Assembly (NCBI RefSeq): GCF_050948215.1
Contig: NW_027488766.1
Location: 310,001 to 374,000 of the forward strand
Source of the DNA: Halictus rubicundus
Taxonomy: Eukaryota; Arthropoda; Insecta; Hymenoptera; Halictidae
Length of the DNA: 64,000 nucleotides
Direction of reading: 5' to 3'
Below the pieces are notes generated by a model. It did not search any database. It saw only the letters and a program-made list of their open reading frames with translations, and had not been told where the DNA came from. The position numbers and the translations under genes were made by a program. Positions 41,421 to 52,539 of this stretch are shown piece after piece (the stretch's first letter is position 1; each line of letters starts with the position of its first letter).

Positions 41421-43147
41421 GGATAGGATATGATAGAGGATAGGATAGGATAGAAAATAGGATAGGATAGATGATAGGATCGGATAGAGGATAGGATAAG
41501 ATAGAGGATAAGATAGGATAGAGGATAGGATAGGGTAGAGGATAGGATAGGATAGAGGATAGGATAGTATAGAGGATAGGATAGGATAGAGGATAGGATA
41601 GGATAGAGGATAGGATTGGATAGAGGATATCATAGGGGATTGGATAGGATAGATGATAGGAGACGATAGAGGATAGGATAGGATAGAGGATAGGATAGGA
41701 TAGATGATATTACAGGAAAGAGAAAGGATATGATAGAGGATACGATATTATAGAGGATAGGATAGGACAGAGGATTGGATAGGATAGAGGATAGGATAGA
41801 GAATATGATACGGTAGACGATAGGGGATTGGATCGGATACAGGATAGGAGGCGGTACAGGATAGGATATAATAGGATAGAGAGTAGGATAGGATAGAGGA
41901 TAGGTTAGGATAGATGATATTATAGGAAAGAGGAAAGGATATGATGGAGGATACGATATTATAGAGGATAGGATAGGATAGAGGATAGGATATTATAAAG
42001 GATAGGATAGGATAGAGGATAGGATAGGATAGAGGATACGATAGGGTAGAGGATAGGATAGGATAGATGATATTATAGGAAAGAGGAAAGGATATGATGG
42101 AGGATACGATATTATAGAGGATAGGATAGGACAGGATAGCATATTATAAAGGATAGGATAGGATAGAGGATAGGATAGGATAGAGGATACGATAGAGAAT
42201 AGGATAGGATAGAGGATAGGACAGGACAGAGGATAGGATAGGATAGAGGATAGGATATGATAGAGGATAGGATAGGATAGAAAATAGGATAGGATAGATG
42301 ATAGGATAGGATAGAGGATAGGATAAGATAGAGGAAAAGATAGGATAGAGGATAGGATAGGATAGAGGATAGGATATGATAGAGGATAAGATAGGATAGA
42401 GGATAGGATAGGATAGAGGATAGGATAGGATAGATGATATTATAGGAAAGAGGAAAGGATATGATAGAGGATACGATATTGTAGAGGATAGGATAGTATA
42501 GAGGATAGGATAGGATAGAGGATAGGATAGGATAGAGGATAGGATAGGATAGAGGATAGGATAGGATAGAGGATAGGATATGATAGAGGATAGGATAGGA
42601 TAGAAGATAGGATCGGATAGAGGATAGGATAGAGGATTGGATAGGATAGAGGATAGGATAAGATAGAGGATAGGATAGGATAGAGGATAGGATAGGATAG
42701 AGGATAGGATAGGATAGAGGATAGGATAGGATAGAGGATAGGATTGGGTAGAGGATATCATAGGGGATTGGATAGGATAGATGATAGGAGACGATAGAGG
42801 ATAGGATAGGATAGAGGATAGGATAGGATAGATGATATTATAGGAAAGGGGAAAGGATATGATAGAGGATACGATATTATAGAGGATAGGATAGGACAGA
42901 GGATTGGATAGGATAGAGGATAGGATAGAGAATATGATACGGTAGACGATAGGGGATTGGATCGGATACAGGATAGGAGGCGGTACAGGATAGGATATAA
43001 TAGGATAGAGAGTAGGATAGGATAGAGGATAGGTTAGGATAGAGGATAGGATAGGATAGAGGATAGAATAGGGTAGAGGATAGGATAGGATAGAGGATAG
43101 GATCGGATAGAGGATATGATAGGGGATTGGATAGGATAGAGGATAGG

Positions 43148-43151
43148 ATAG
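43148..43151 (+). repeat. Target-site duplication ATAG, left
   Basis: The four bases before the left LTR equal the four bases after the right LTR (43640-43643). Removing the element and one copy gives GAGGATAGGATAGGATACAGG, split here as GAGGATAGGATAG / GATACAGG. This is exactly the uninterrupted sequence at the paralogous site near 56507-56527. Four to six bases is normal for LTR retrotransposon integrases. Confidence 0.8.
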
Positions 43152-43207
43152 TGTGGGATCAGGACCCCCAGAACAAAAAGTATGTGGGAGATCGGGAAGA
43201 ACGGGAG

Positions 43208-43282
43208 GGTTCCGTGGGTGAGCGCGTTAGTCGATCGGCTACCACCAGTGAGGTCGCGGGTTCGATTCCCGGCGGCGGTGCC
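43208..43282 (+). promoter_or_regulatory. tRNA-like Pol III unit in left LTR
   Basis: A 75-nt stretch with tRNA organisation: acceptor-like GGTTCCG (43208-43214) facing CGGTGCC (43276-43282), with six of seven positions pairing and U-G counted. The D-stem-like GGTG (43217-43220) faces TACC (43240-43243). The A-box-like TGGGTGAGCGC starts at 43215. The T-arm GCGGG TTCGATT CCCGG (43256-43272) contains the B box GGTTCGATTCC at 43259-43269. The box starts are 44 bp apart, as in real tRNA genes. The fold is not canonical: the D loop is 19 nt, the anticodon arm is reduced to ACC/GGT around a 5-nt loop, and three bases separate the T stem from the acceptor. It is probably a tRNA-derived promoter rather than a working tRNA. 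Confidence 0.68.
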
Positions 43283-43286
43283 CTCA

Positions 43287-43291
43287 TTTTT
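43287..43291 (+). terminator. T5 Pol III terminator in left LTR
   Basis: Five T residues on the sense strand start five bases after the tRNA-like unit. T4 or longer is the standard Pol III stop. A Pol III transcript from the A/B boxes would therefore be only about 80-90 nt and end inside the LTR, unless read through. Confidence 0.6.
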
Positions 43292-43307
43292 CCCGAGATC
43301 CTACAAT

Positions 43308-43326
43308 TGGTGTCAGAAGTGGGATT
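43308..43326 (+). other. Primer-binding site complementary to tRNA-Leu 3' end
   Basis: TGGTGTCAGAAGTGGGATT begins two bases after the left LTR. Its reverse complement, AATCCCACTTCTGACACCA, is the 3' end (T-arm, acceptor strand and CCA) of a common eukaryotic cytosolic tRNA-Leu. LTR retrotransposons prime minus-strand cDNA from a tRNA bound at exactly this place, so it fixes both element class and orientation. The tRNA identity is from memory of conserved tRNA-Leu sequences, not a search. Confidence 0.82.
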
Positions 43327-43444
43327 GGGGGAACACCGATCGCCGCACGAGGTGGCGCTGTGAGTTTCTAAGTTGTTACGACGAGTTGTGTTTGGTGGCT
43401 CTGTGTATGGCCACAGCACAAAAAAGACGATGAGACGACGCTGT

Positions 43445-43471
43445 GACGGACATTCGAGGGCGAATGTCGTC
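43445..43471 (+). other. Stem-loop before right LTR
   Basis: GACATTCG (43449-43456), loop AGGG (43457-43460), then CGAATGTC (43461-43468) form a perfect 8-bp stem. Outward, GAC (43445-43447) pairs with GTC (43469-43471) if G43448 is bulged, giving 11 bp. It stands out against the rest of the element. A packaging, dimerisation or RNA-stability role is possible but only inferred from position. Confidence 0.6.
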
Positions 43472-43472
43472 G

Positions 43473-43487
43473 CAGGATGGCCGAGTG
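43473..43487 (+). other. tRNA-Leu 5'-end-like segment spanning internal/LTR junction
   Basis: CAGGATGGCCGAGTG matches, base for base, the 5' part of a typical eukaryotic tRNA-Leu (GTCAGGATGGCCGAGTGG), including a good A box TGGCCGAGTG from 43478. It ends two bases inside the right LTR. The comparison is from memory. The match is surprising because the element's primer-binding site also points to tRNA-Leu. Confidence 0.5.
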
Positions 43488-43541
43488 TGGGATCAGGACC
43501 CCCAGAACAAAAAGTATGTGGGAGATCGGGAAGAACGGGAG

Positions 43542-43616
43542 GGTTCCGTGGGTGAGCGCGTTGGTCGATCGGCTACCACCAGTGAGGTCGCGGGTTCGAT
43601 TCCCGGCGGCGGTGCC
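43542..43616 (+). promoter_or_regulatory. tRNA-like Pol III unit in right LTR
   Basis: Same unit as in the left LTR: A-box-like TGGGTGAGCGC from 43549 and B box GGTTCGATTCC at 43593-43603. The only change is G43563 in the enlarged D loop, outside both boxes. A Pol III start here could drive transcripts into the adjoining satellite if the T5 stop is passed. Confidence 0.68.
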
Positions 43617-43620
43617 CTCA

Positions 43621-43625
43621 TTTTT
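43621..43625 (+). terminator. T5 Pol III terminator in right LTR
   Basis: Five T residues, five bases after the right tRNA-like unit and identical in spacing to the left LTR. Confidence 0.6.
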
Positions 43626-43639
43626 CCCGAGATCCTACA

Positions 43640-43643
43640 ATAG
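43640..43643 (+). repeat. Target-site duplication ATAG, right
   Basis: Equals 43148-43151. It is followed by GATACAGGATAGG, which matches the uninterrupted paralogue at 56520 onward. Confidence 0.8.
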
Positions 43644-46600
43644 GATACAGGATAGGATAGGATAGAGGATAGGAAAGGATAGAGGATAGGATAGGATAGA
43701 GGATAGGATAGGATAGAGGATATGATAAGATAGAGGATAGGATAGGATAGAGGATAGGATAGGATAGAGGATAGGATAGGGTAGAGGATAGCATAGGATA
43801 GAGGATAGGATAGGATAGATGATAGGATAGGATGGAGGATAGGATAAGATAGAGGATAGGATAGGATAGAGGATAGGATAGGGGATTGGATAGGATAGAG
43901 GATAGAGGATAGGATAGGATAGAGGATAGGATAGGATTGAGGATAGGATAGGATAGAGGATAGGATATGATAGTGGATCGGATAGGATAGACGATTGGAT
44001 AGGATAGAGAATATGATACGGTAGACGATAGGGGATTGGATCGGATACAGGATAGGAGGCGGCAGAGGATAGGATAGGATAGGATGGAGAATAGGATAGG
44101 ATAGAGGATAGGTTAGGATAGAGGATAGGATAGGATAGAGGATACGATAGGATAGAGGATAGGATAGGATAGAGGATAGGATAGGATAGAGGATAGGATA
44201 GGATAGAGGATAGGATATGATAGAGGATAGGATAGGATAGAAGATAGGATCGGATAGAGGATAGGATAGAGGATTGGATAGGATAGAGGATAGGATAAGA
44301 TAGAGGATAGGATAGGATAGAGGATAGGATAGGATAGAGGATAGGATAGGATAGAGGATAGGATAGGATAGAGGATAGGATAGGATAGAGGATAGGATTG
44401 GATAGAGGATATCATAGGGGATTGGATAGGATAGATGATAGGAGACGATAGAGGATAGGATAGGATAGAGGATAGGATAGGATAGATGATATTATAGGAA
44501 AGAGGAAAGGATATGATAGAGGATACGATATTACAGAGGATAGGATAGGACAGAGGATTGGATAGGATAGAGGATAGGATAGAGAATATGATACGGTAGA
44601 CGATAGGGGATTGGATCGGATACAGGATAGGAGGCGGTACAGGATAGGATATAATAGGATAGAGAGTAGGATAGGATAGAGGATAGGTTAGGATAGAGGA
44701 TAGGATAGGATAGAGGATACGTTAGGATAGGATAGAGGATACGATAGGATAGGATAGAGGATAGGATAGGATAGAGGATAGGATAGGGTAGAGGATAGGA
44801 TAGGATAGAGGATAGGATAGGATAGATGATAGGATAGGATAGAGGATAGGATAAGATAGAGGATAGGATAGGATAGAGGATAGGATAGGATAGAGGATAG
44901 GATAGGATAGATGATAGGATAGGATAGAGGATAGGATATGATAGAGGATAGGATAGGATAGAGGATAGGATAGGATAGATGATAGGATAGGATAGAGGAT
45001 AGGATAAGATAGAGGATAGGATAGGATAGAGGATAGGATAGGATAGAGGATAGAATAGGATAGAGGATAGGATAGGATAGAGGCTAGGATAGGGTAGAGG
45101 ATAGGATAGGATAGAGAATAGGATAGGATACAAGATAGGATCGGATAGAGGATAGGATAGAGGATTGGATAGGATAGAGGATAGAATAAGATAGAGGATA
45201 GGATAGGATAGAGGATAGGATAGGATAGAGGACAGGATAGGATAGAGGATAGGATAGGATAGAGCATAGGATACGATAGAGGATAGGATAGGCGATTGGA
45301 TAGGATAGAGGATAGGATAGGACAGATGATATTATAGGATACAGGATAGGATAGGATAGAGGATAGGATAGGATAGAGGATAGGATAAGATAGAGGATAT
45401 GATAGGATAGACGATAGGATAGGATAGAGGATAGGATAGGATCGAGGATAGGATAGGACAGAGGATACGATAGGATAGGATAGAGAATAGGATAGGATAG
45501 ATGATATTATAGGAAAGAGGATAGGATAGGATAGATGATATTATAGGAAAGAGGATAGGATATGATAGAGGATCGGATAGGATAGAGGATTGGATAGGAT
45601 AGAGAATATGATACTGTAGACGATAGGGGATTGGATCGGATACAGGATAGGAGACGGTAGAGGATAGGATAGGATAGGATAGAGAATAGGATAGGATAGA
45701 GGTAAGGTTAGGATAGAGGATAGGATAGGATAAAGGATAGGATAGGGTAGAGGATAGGATAGGATAGAGGATAGGATAGGATCGAGGATAGGATAGGATA
45801 GAGGATACGATAGGATAGAGGATAGGATAGGATAGAGGATAGGATAGGATAAAGCATAGGATAGGATAGAGGATAGGATAGGATAGATGATAGGAAAGGA
45901 TAGAGGATAGGATAGAGGATAGGATAGGATAGAGGATAGGATAGAGGATAGGATAGGATAGAGGATAGGATAGGATAGAGGATAGGATAGGATAGAGGAT
46001 AGCATAGGATTGAGGACAGGATAGGATATGATAGAGGATAGGATAGGATAGAGGATAGGATAGGATAGAGGATAGGATAGGATAGAGCATAGGATACGAT
46101 AGAGGATAGGATAGGCGATTGGATAGGATAGAGGATAGGATAGGACAGATGATATTATAGGATACAGGATAGGATAGGATAGAGGATAGGATAGGATAGA
46201 GGATAGGATAAGATAGAGGATATGATAGGATAGACGATAGGATAGGATAGAGGATAGGATAGGCTCGAGGATAGGATAGGACAGAGGATACGATAGGATA
46301 GGATAGAGAATAGGATAGGATAGAGGATATTATAGGAAAGAGGATAGGATAGGATAGTGGATCGGATAGGATAGAGGATTAGATAGGATAGAGAATATGA
46401 TAGGGTAGACGATAGGGGATTGGATCGGATACAGGATAGGAGGCGGTAGAGGATAGGATAGGATAGGATGGAGAATAGGATAGGATAGAGGATAGGTTAG
46501 GATAGAGGATAGGATAGGATAGGATAGAGGATAGGATAGGATAGAGCATAGGATACGATAGAGGATAGGATAGGGGATTGGATAGGATAGAGGATAGGAT

Positions 46601-48324
46601 AGGACAGATGATATTATAGGAATGAGGATTGGATATCATAGAGGATACGATATTATAGAGGATAGGATAGGATAGAAGATAGGATAGGATAGAGGATAGG
46701 ATAGGATAGAGCATAGGATACGATAGAGGATAGGATAGGGGATTGGATAGGATAGAGGATAGGATAGGACAGATGATATTATAGGAATGAGGATAGGATA
46801 TGATAGAGGATACGATATTATAGAGGATAGGATAGGATAGAGTATAGGATAGGATAGAGGATAGGATGCGATAGAGGATACGAAAGGATAGGATAGAGGG
46901 TAGGATAGGATAGAGGATAGGATAGGATAGAGGATAGGATAGGATAGAGGATAGGATATGATAGAGGATAGGATAGGACAGGATAGAGGATAGGATAGGA
47001 TAGAGGATAGGATAGGATAGAGCATAGGATACGAAAGAGGATAGGATAGTGGATTGGATAGGATAGAGGATAGGATAGGACAGATGATATTATAGGAATG
47101 AGGATAGGATATGATAGAGGATACGATATTATAGAGGATAGGATAGGATAGAGGATAGGATAGGATAGAGGATAGGATAGTATAGAGGATAGGATAGGAT
47201 AGAGGATAGGATAGGATAGAGGATAGGATAGTATAGAGGATAGGATAGGATAGATGATAGGATAGGATAGAGGATAGGATACGATAGAGGATACGAAAGG
47301 ATAGGATAGAGGGTAGGATAGGATAGAGGATAGGATAGGATAGAGGATAGGATAGGATAGAGGATAGGATATGATAGAGAATAGGATAGGATAGAGGATA
47401 GGATAGGATAGAGGATAGGATAGAGGATAGGATAGGATAGAGGATACGTTAGGATAGGATAGAGGATACGATATGATAGGATAAAGGATAGGATAGGATA
47501 GAGGATTGGATAGGATAGAGGATAGGATAAGATAGAGGATAGGATAGGGTAGAGGATAGGATAGGATAGAGGATAGGATAGGATAGATGATAGGATAGGA
47601 TAGAGGATAGGATAAGATAGAGGATAGGATAGGATAGAGGATAGGATATGATAGTGGATCGGATAGGATAGAGGATTGGATAGGATAGAGAATATGATAG
47701 GGTAGACGATAGCGGATTGGATCGGATACAGGATAGGAGGCGGTAGAGGATAGGATAGGATAGGATGGAGAATAGGATAGGATAGAGGATAGGTTAGGAT
47801 AGAGGATAGGATAGGATAGAGGATAGGATAGGATAGAGCATAGGATACGATAGAGGATAGGATAGGGGATTGGATAGGATAGAGGATAGGATAGGACAGA
47901 TGATATTATAGGAATGAGGATAGGATATCATAGAGGATACGATATTATAGAGGATAGGATAGGATAGAGGATAGGATAGGATAGAGGATAGGATAGGATA
48001 GAGGATAGGATCGGATAGAGGATAGGATAGGATAGAGTATAGGATAGGATAGAGGATAGGATAGGATAGAGGATAGGATGCGATAGAGGATACGAAAGGA
48101 TAGGATAGAGGGTAGGATAGGATAGAGGATAGGATAGGATAGAGGATAGGATATGATAGAGGATAGGATAGCATAGAGGATAGGATAGGATAGAGGATAG
48201 GGTAGGATAGAGGATAGGATAGGATAGAGGATAGGATAGTATAGAGGATAGGATAAGATAGAGGATATGATAGGATAGACGATAGGATACGATAGAGGAT
48301 AGGATAGGATCGAGGATAGGATAG

Positions 48325-50429
48325 GACAGAGGATACGATAGGATAGGATAGAGAATAGGATAGGATAGAGGATAGAATAGGATAGACTATAGGATATGAT
48401 AGAGGATAGGATAGGATAGAGGATAGGATAGGATAGAGGATAGGGTAGGATAGAGGATAGGATAGTATATAGGATAGGATACGATAGAGGATACGATAGG
48501 ATAGGATAGAGGGTAGGATAGGATAGAGGATAGGATAGGATAGAGGATAGGATAGGATAGAGGATAGCATAGGATTGAGGACAGGATAGGATAGGATAGA
48601 GGATAGGATAGGATAGAGGATAGGATAGGATAGAGCATAGGATACGATAGAGGATAGGATAGGCGATTGGATAGGATAGAGTATAGGATAGGACAGATGA
48701 TATTATAGGATACAGGATAGGATAGGATAGAGGATAGGATAGGATAGAGGATAGGATAAGATAGAGGATATGATAGGATAGACGATAGGATAGGATAGAG
48801 GATAGGATAGGATCGAGGATAGGATAGGACAGAGGATACGATAGGATAGGATAGAGAATAGGATAGGATAGATGATATTATAGGAAAGAGGTTAGGATAT
48901 GATAGAGGATCGGATAGGATAGAGGATTGGATAGGATAGAGAATATGATACTGTAGACGATAGGGGATTGGGTCGGATACAGGATAGGAGACGGTAGAGG
49001 ATAGGATAGGATAGAGGATAGGATAGGATAAAGCATAGGATAGGATACAGGATAGGATAGGATAGATGATAGGAAAGGATAGAGGATAGGATAGAGGATA
49101 GCATAGGATAGAGGATAGGATAGGATAGGATAGAGAATAGGATAGGATAGGATAGAGGATAGGATAGGATAGAGGATAGGATAGGATAGAGGATAGGATA
49201 GTATAGAGGATAGGATAGGATAGAGGATAGGATCGGATAGAGGATTGGATAGAATAAAGGATAGGATAGGATAGAGGATAGAATAGGATAGAGGATAGGA
49301 TAGTATAGAGGATAGGATATAATAGAGGATAGGATAGGATATAGGATAGGATACGATAGGGGATACGATAGGATATGATAGAGGATAGGTTAGGATAGAG
49401 GATAGGATAGAGGATAGGATAGGATAGAGGATAGGATAGGATAGAGGATAGGATAGGATAGAGGATAGGATAGGATAGAGGATAGGATATGATAGAGGAT
49501 AAGATAGGATAGAGGATAGGATAGGATAGAGGATAGGATAGGATAGAGGATAGGATAGGATAGAGGATAGGATAGAGGATAGGATAGGATAGATGATATC
49601 ATAGGGGATTGGATAGGATAGATGATAGGAGACGATAGAGGATAGGATAGGATAGAGGATAGGATAGGCTAGATGATATTATAGGAAAGAGGAAAGGATA
49701 TGATAGAGGATACGATATTATAGAGGATAGGATAGGACAGAGGATTGGATAGGATAGAGGATAGGATAGAGAATAGGAGAGGATAGAGAATAGGATAGGA
49801 TAGAGGATAGGGGATTGTATCGGATACAGGATAGGAGACGATAGAGGATAGGATAGTATAGAGGATAGGATAGGATAGAGGATACGATAGGGTAGAGGAT
49901 AGGATAGGATAGAGGATAGGATAGGATAGATGATAGGATAGGATAGAGGATAGGATAAGATAGAGGATAGGATAGGATAGATAATATTATAGGAAAGAGG
50001 AAAGGATATGATGGAGGATACGATATTATAGAGGATAGGATAGGATAGAGGATAGGATATTATAAAGGATAGGATAGGATAGAGGATAGGATAGGATAGA
50101 GGATACGATAGAGAATAGGATAGGATAGAGGATAGGACAGGACAGAGGATAGGATAGGATAGAGGATAGGATATGATAGAGGATAGGATAGGATAGAAAA
50201 TAGGATAGGATAGATGATAGGATAGGATAGAGGATAGGATAAGATAGAGGATAAGATAGGATAGAGGATAGGATAGGATAGAGGATAGGATATGATAGAG
50301 GATAAGATAGGATAGAGGATATTATAGGATAGAGGATAGGATAGGATAGATGATATTATAGGAAAGAGGAAAGGATATGATAGAGAATACGATATTATAG
50401 AGGATAGGATAGGACAGAGGATTGGATAG
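48325..50429 (+). repeat. 2105-bp higher-order unit, copy 1
   Basis: GATAGACTAT at 48381 recurs at 50486, 2105 bp later. Segments 48387-48638, 48892-49104 and 49390-49602 all recur at the same offset with identical minus-strand translations. No difference between copies was noticed, although not every base was compared. The unit is a family A/B mosaic related to the 12.3-17.3 kb array. Confidence 0.85.
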
Positions 50430-52534
50430 GACAGAGGATACGATAGGATAGGATAGAGAATAGGATAGGATAGAGGATAGAATAGGATAGACTATAGGAT
50501 ATGATAGAGGATAGGATAGGATAGAGGATAGGATAGGATAGAGGATAGGGTAGGATAGAGGATAGGATAGTATATAGGATAGGATACGATAGAGGATACG
50601 ATAGGATAGGATAGAGGGTAGGATAGGATAGAGGATAGGATAGGATAGAGGATAGGATAGGATAGAGGATAGCATAGGATTGAGGACAGGATAGGATAGG
50701 ATAGAGGATAGGATAGGATAGAGGATAGGATAGGATAGAGCATAGGATACGATAGAGGATAGGATAGGCGATTGGATAGGATAGAGTATAGGATAGGACA
50801 GATGATATTATAGGATACAGGATAGGATAGGATAGAGGATAGGATAGGATAGAGGATAGGATAAGATAGAGGATATGATAGGATAGACGATAGGATAGGA
50901 TAGAGGATAGGATAGGATCGAGGATAGGATAGGACAGAGGATACGATAGGATAGGATAGAGAATAGGATAGGATAGATGATATTATAGGAAAGAGGTTAG
51001 GATATGATAGAGGATCGGATAGGATAGAGGATTGGATAGGATAGAGAATATGATACTGTAGACGATAGGGGATTGGGTCGGATACAGGATAGGAGACGGT
51101 AGAGGATAGGATAGGATAGAGGATAGGATAGGATAAAGCATAGGATAGGATACAGGATAGGATAGGATAGATGATAGGAAAGGATAGAGGATAGGATAGA
51201 GGATAGCATAGGATAGAGGATAGGATAGGATAGGATAGAGAATAGGATAGGATAGGATAGAGGATAGGATAGGATAGAGGATAGGATAGGATAGAGGATA
51301 GGATAGTATAGAGGATAGGATAGGATAGAGGATAGGATCGGATAGAGGATTGGATAGAATAAAGGATAGGATAGGATAGAGGATAGAATAGGATAGAGGA
51401 TAGGATAGTATAGAGGATAGGATATAATAGAGGATAGGATAGGATATAGGATAGGATACGATAGGGGATACGATAGGATATGATAGAGGATAGGTTAGGA
51501 TAGAGGATAGGATAGAGGATAGGATAGGATAGAGGATAGGATAGGATAGAGGATAGGATAGGATAGAGGATAGGATAGGATAGAGGATAGGATATGATAG
51601 AGGATAAGATAGGATAGAGGATAGGATAGGATAGAGGATAGGATAGGATAGAGGATAGGATAGGATAGAGGATAGGATAGAGGATAGGATAGGATAGATG
51701 ATATCATAGGGGATTGGATAGGATAGATGATAGGAGACGATAGAGGATAGGATAGGATAGAGGATAGGATAGGCTAGATGATATTATAGGAAAGAGGAAA
51801 GGATATGATAGAGGATACGATATTATAGAGGATAGGATAGGACAGAGGATTGGATAGGATAGAGGATAGGATAGAGAATAGGAGAGGATAGAGAATAGGA
51901 TAGGATAGAGGATAGGGGATTGTATCGGATACAGGATAGGAGACGATAGAGGATAGGATAGTATAGAGGATAGGATAGGATAGAGGATACGATAGGGTAG
52001 AGGATAGGATAGGATAGAGGATAGGATAGGATAGATGATAGGATAGGATAGAGGATAGGATAAGATAGAGGATAGGATAGGATAGATAATATTATAGGAA
52101 AGAGGAAAGGATATGATGGAGGATACGATATTATAGAGGATAGGATAGGATAGAGGATAGGATATTATAAAGGATAGGATAGGATAGAGGATAGGATAGG
52201 ATAGAGGATACGATAGAGAATAGGATAGGATAGAGGATAGGACAGGACAGAGGATAGGATAGGATAGAGGATAGGATATGATAGAGGATAGGATAGGATA
52301 GAAAATAGGATAGGATAGATGATAGGATAGGATAGAGGATAGGATAAGATAGAGGATAAGATAGGATAGAGGATAGGATAGGATAGAGGATAGGATATGA
52401 TAGAGGATAAGATAGGATAGAGGATATTATAGGATAGAGGATAGGATAGGATAGATGATATTATAGGAAAGAGGAAAGGATATGATAGAGAATACGATAT
52501 TATAGAGGATAGGATAGGACAGAGGATTGGATAG
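50430..52534 (+). repeat. 2105-bp higher-order unit, copy 2
   Basis: Tandem copy of 48325-50429. The junction is visible at 50420-50440, where GAGGATTGGATAGG switches to ACAGAGGATACG. At the end of copy 2 (52534) the same GAGGATTGGATAGG continues instead into ATAGAGGATAGG and a GAATATGATACGG module. Confidence 0.85.
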
Positions 52535-52539
52535 GATAG

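Larger units (their letters stand above)
3918..43151 (+). repeat. 17-bp satellite array, central block
   Basis: Uninterrupted satellite between the two mobile elements. The clean monomer GGATAGGATAGGATAGA is best seen in 7950-8112, where roughly nine copies run with almost no change. More diverged modules recur throughout, especially ATGATATTATAGGAAAGAGG followed by a GATACGATATTATAGAGG-type run, and GAATATGATACGGTAGACG followed by GGATCGGATACAGGATAGG. Family A markers (GAGCATAGGATACGATAG) dominate to about 15.5 kb. Family B markers (GGAGGCGGTACAGG, AGAGAGTAGG) start near 13.8 kb and dominate after about 17 kb. Both strands were considered; no gene, structural RNA, inverted repeat or further insertion was seen. 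Stretches without a separate entry hold only satellite. Confidence 0.97.
43152..43305 (+). repeat. Left LTR (154 bp)
   Basis: Starts TGTGGGATCAGG and ends GATCCTACA, the canonical TG...CA form with 3-bp inverted ends. It matches the right LTR at 153 of 154 positions; the one difference is A at 43229 versus G at 43563. At 154 bp it is in the TRIM range and far shorter than most autonomous LTRs. No AATAAA or convincing TATA box is seen. The region ACAAAAAGTATG (43173-43184) is the only A-rich stretch upstream of the tRNA-like unit. Confidence 0.88.
43306..43485 (+). other. TRIM internal domain (non-coding)
   Basis: The 180 bp between the LTRs hold the primer-binding site, a short A6 run (43420-43425), a stem-loop and a tRNA-Leu-like 5' segment at the right edge. 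No open frame resembles gag, protease, reverse transcriptase or integrase, and the size excludes them. Small frames crossing it run into the LTRs and look incidental. Confidence 0.8.
43152..43639 (+). mobile_element. TRIM-like miniature LTR retrotransposon with tRNA-like LTRs
   Basis: A 488-bp island with two 154-bp direct repeats (TGT...ACA ends), a 180-bp internal domain, a 19-nt primer-binding site two bases after the left LTR, and flanking ATAG duplications. It has no gag or pol coding capacity, so it must use another element's proteins. This is the definition of a terminal-repeat retrotransposon in miniature, known from plants and reported from an ant genome. A clear polypurine tract is not seen before the right LTR, where the last bases are GGATGGCCGAG. 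Each LTR holds a tRNA-derived Pol III-type unit. A dimeric tRNA SINE is the main alternative, but the primer-binding site, LTR termini and 4-bp target duplication argue against it. Orientation follows the primer-binding site. Confidence 0.82.
43486..43639 (+). repeat. Right LTR (154 bp)
   Basis: Second copy of the LTR, 334 bp downstream of the first, with the same TGT and ACA ends. One substitution (G at 43563 versus A at 43229) separates the copies. LTRs are identical at insertion, so this indicates a young insertion, though concerted exchange could also keep them alike. Confidence 0.88.

Noticed and set aside
43208..43282. A functional tRNA gene
   Set aside because: The D loop is too long, the anticodon arm is reduced to three base pairs with a 5-nt loop, and extra bases separate the T stem from the acceptor. 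The unit is duplicated as part of an LTR.
43127..43665. Small frames on both strands across the TRIM
   Set aside because: They cross LTR boundaries, repeat because the LTR repeats, and show no protein family likeness. TRIMs are non-coding.
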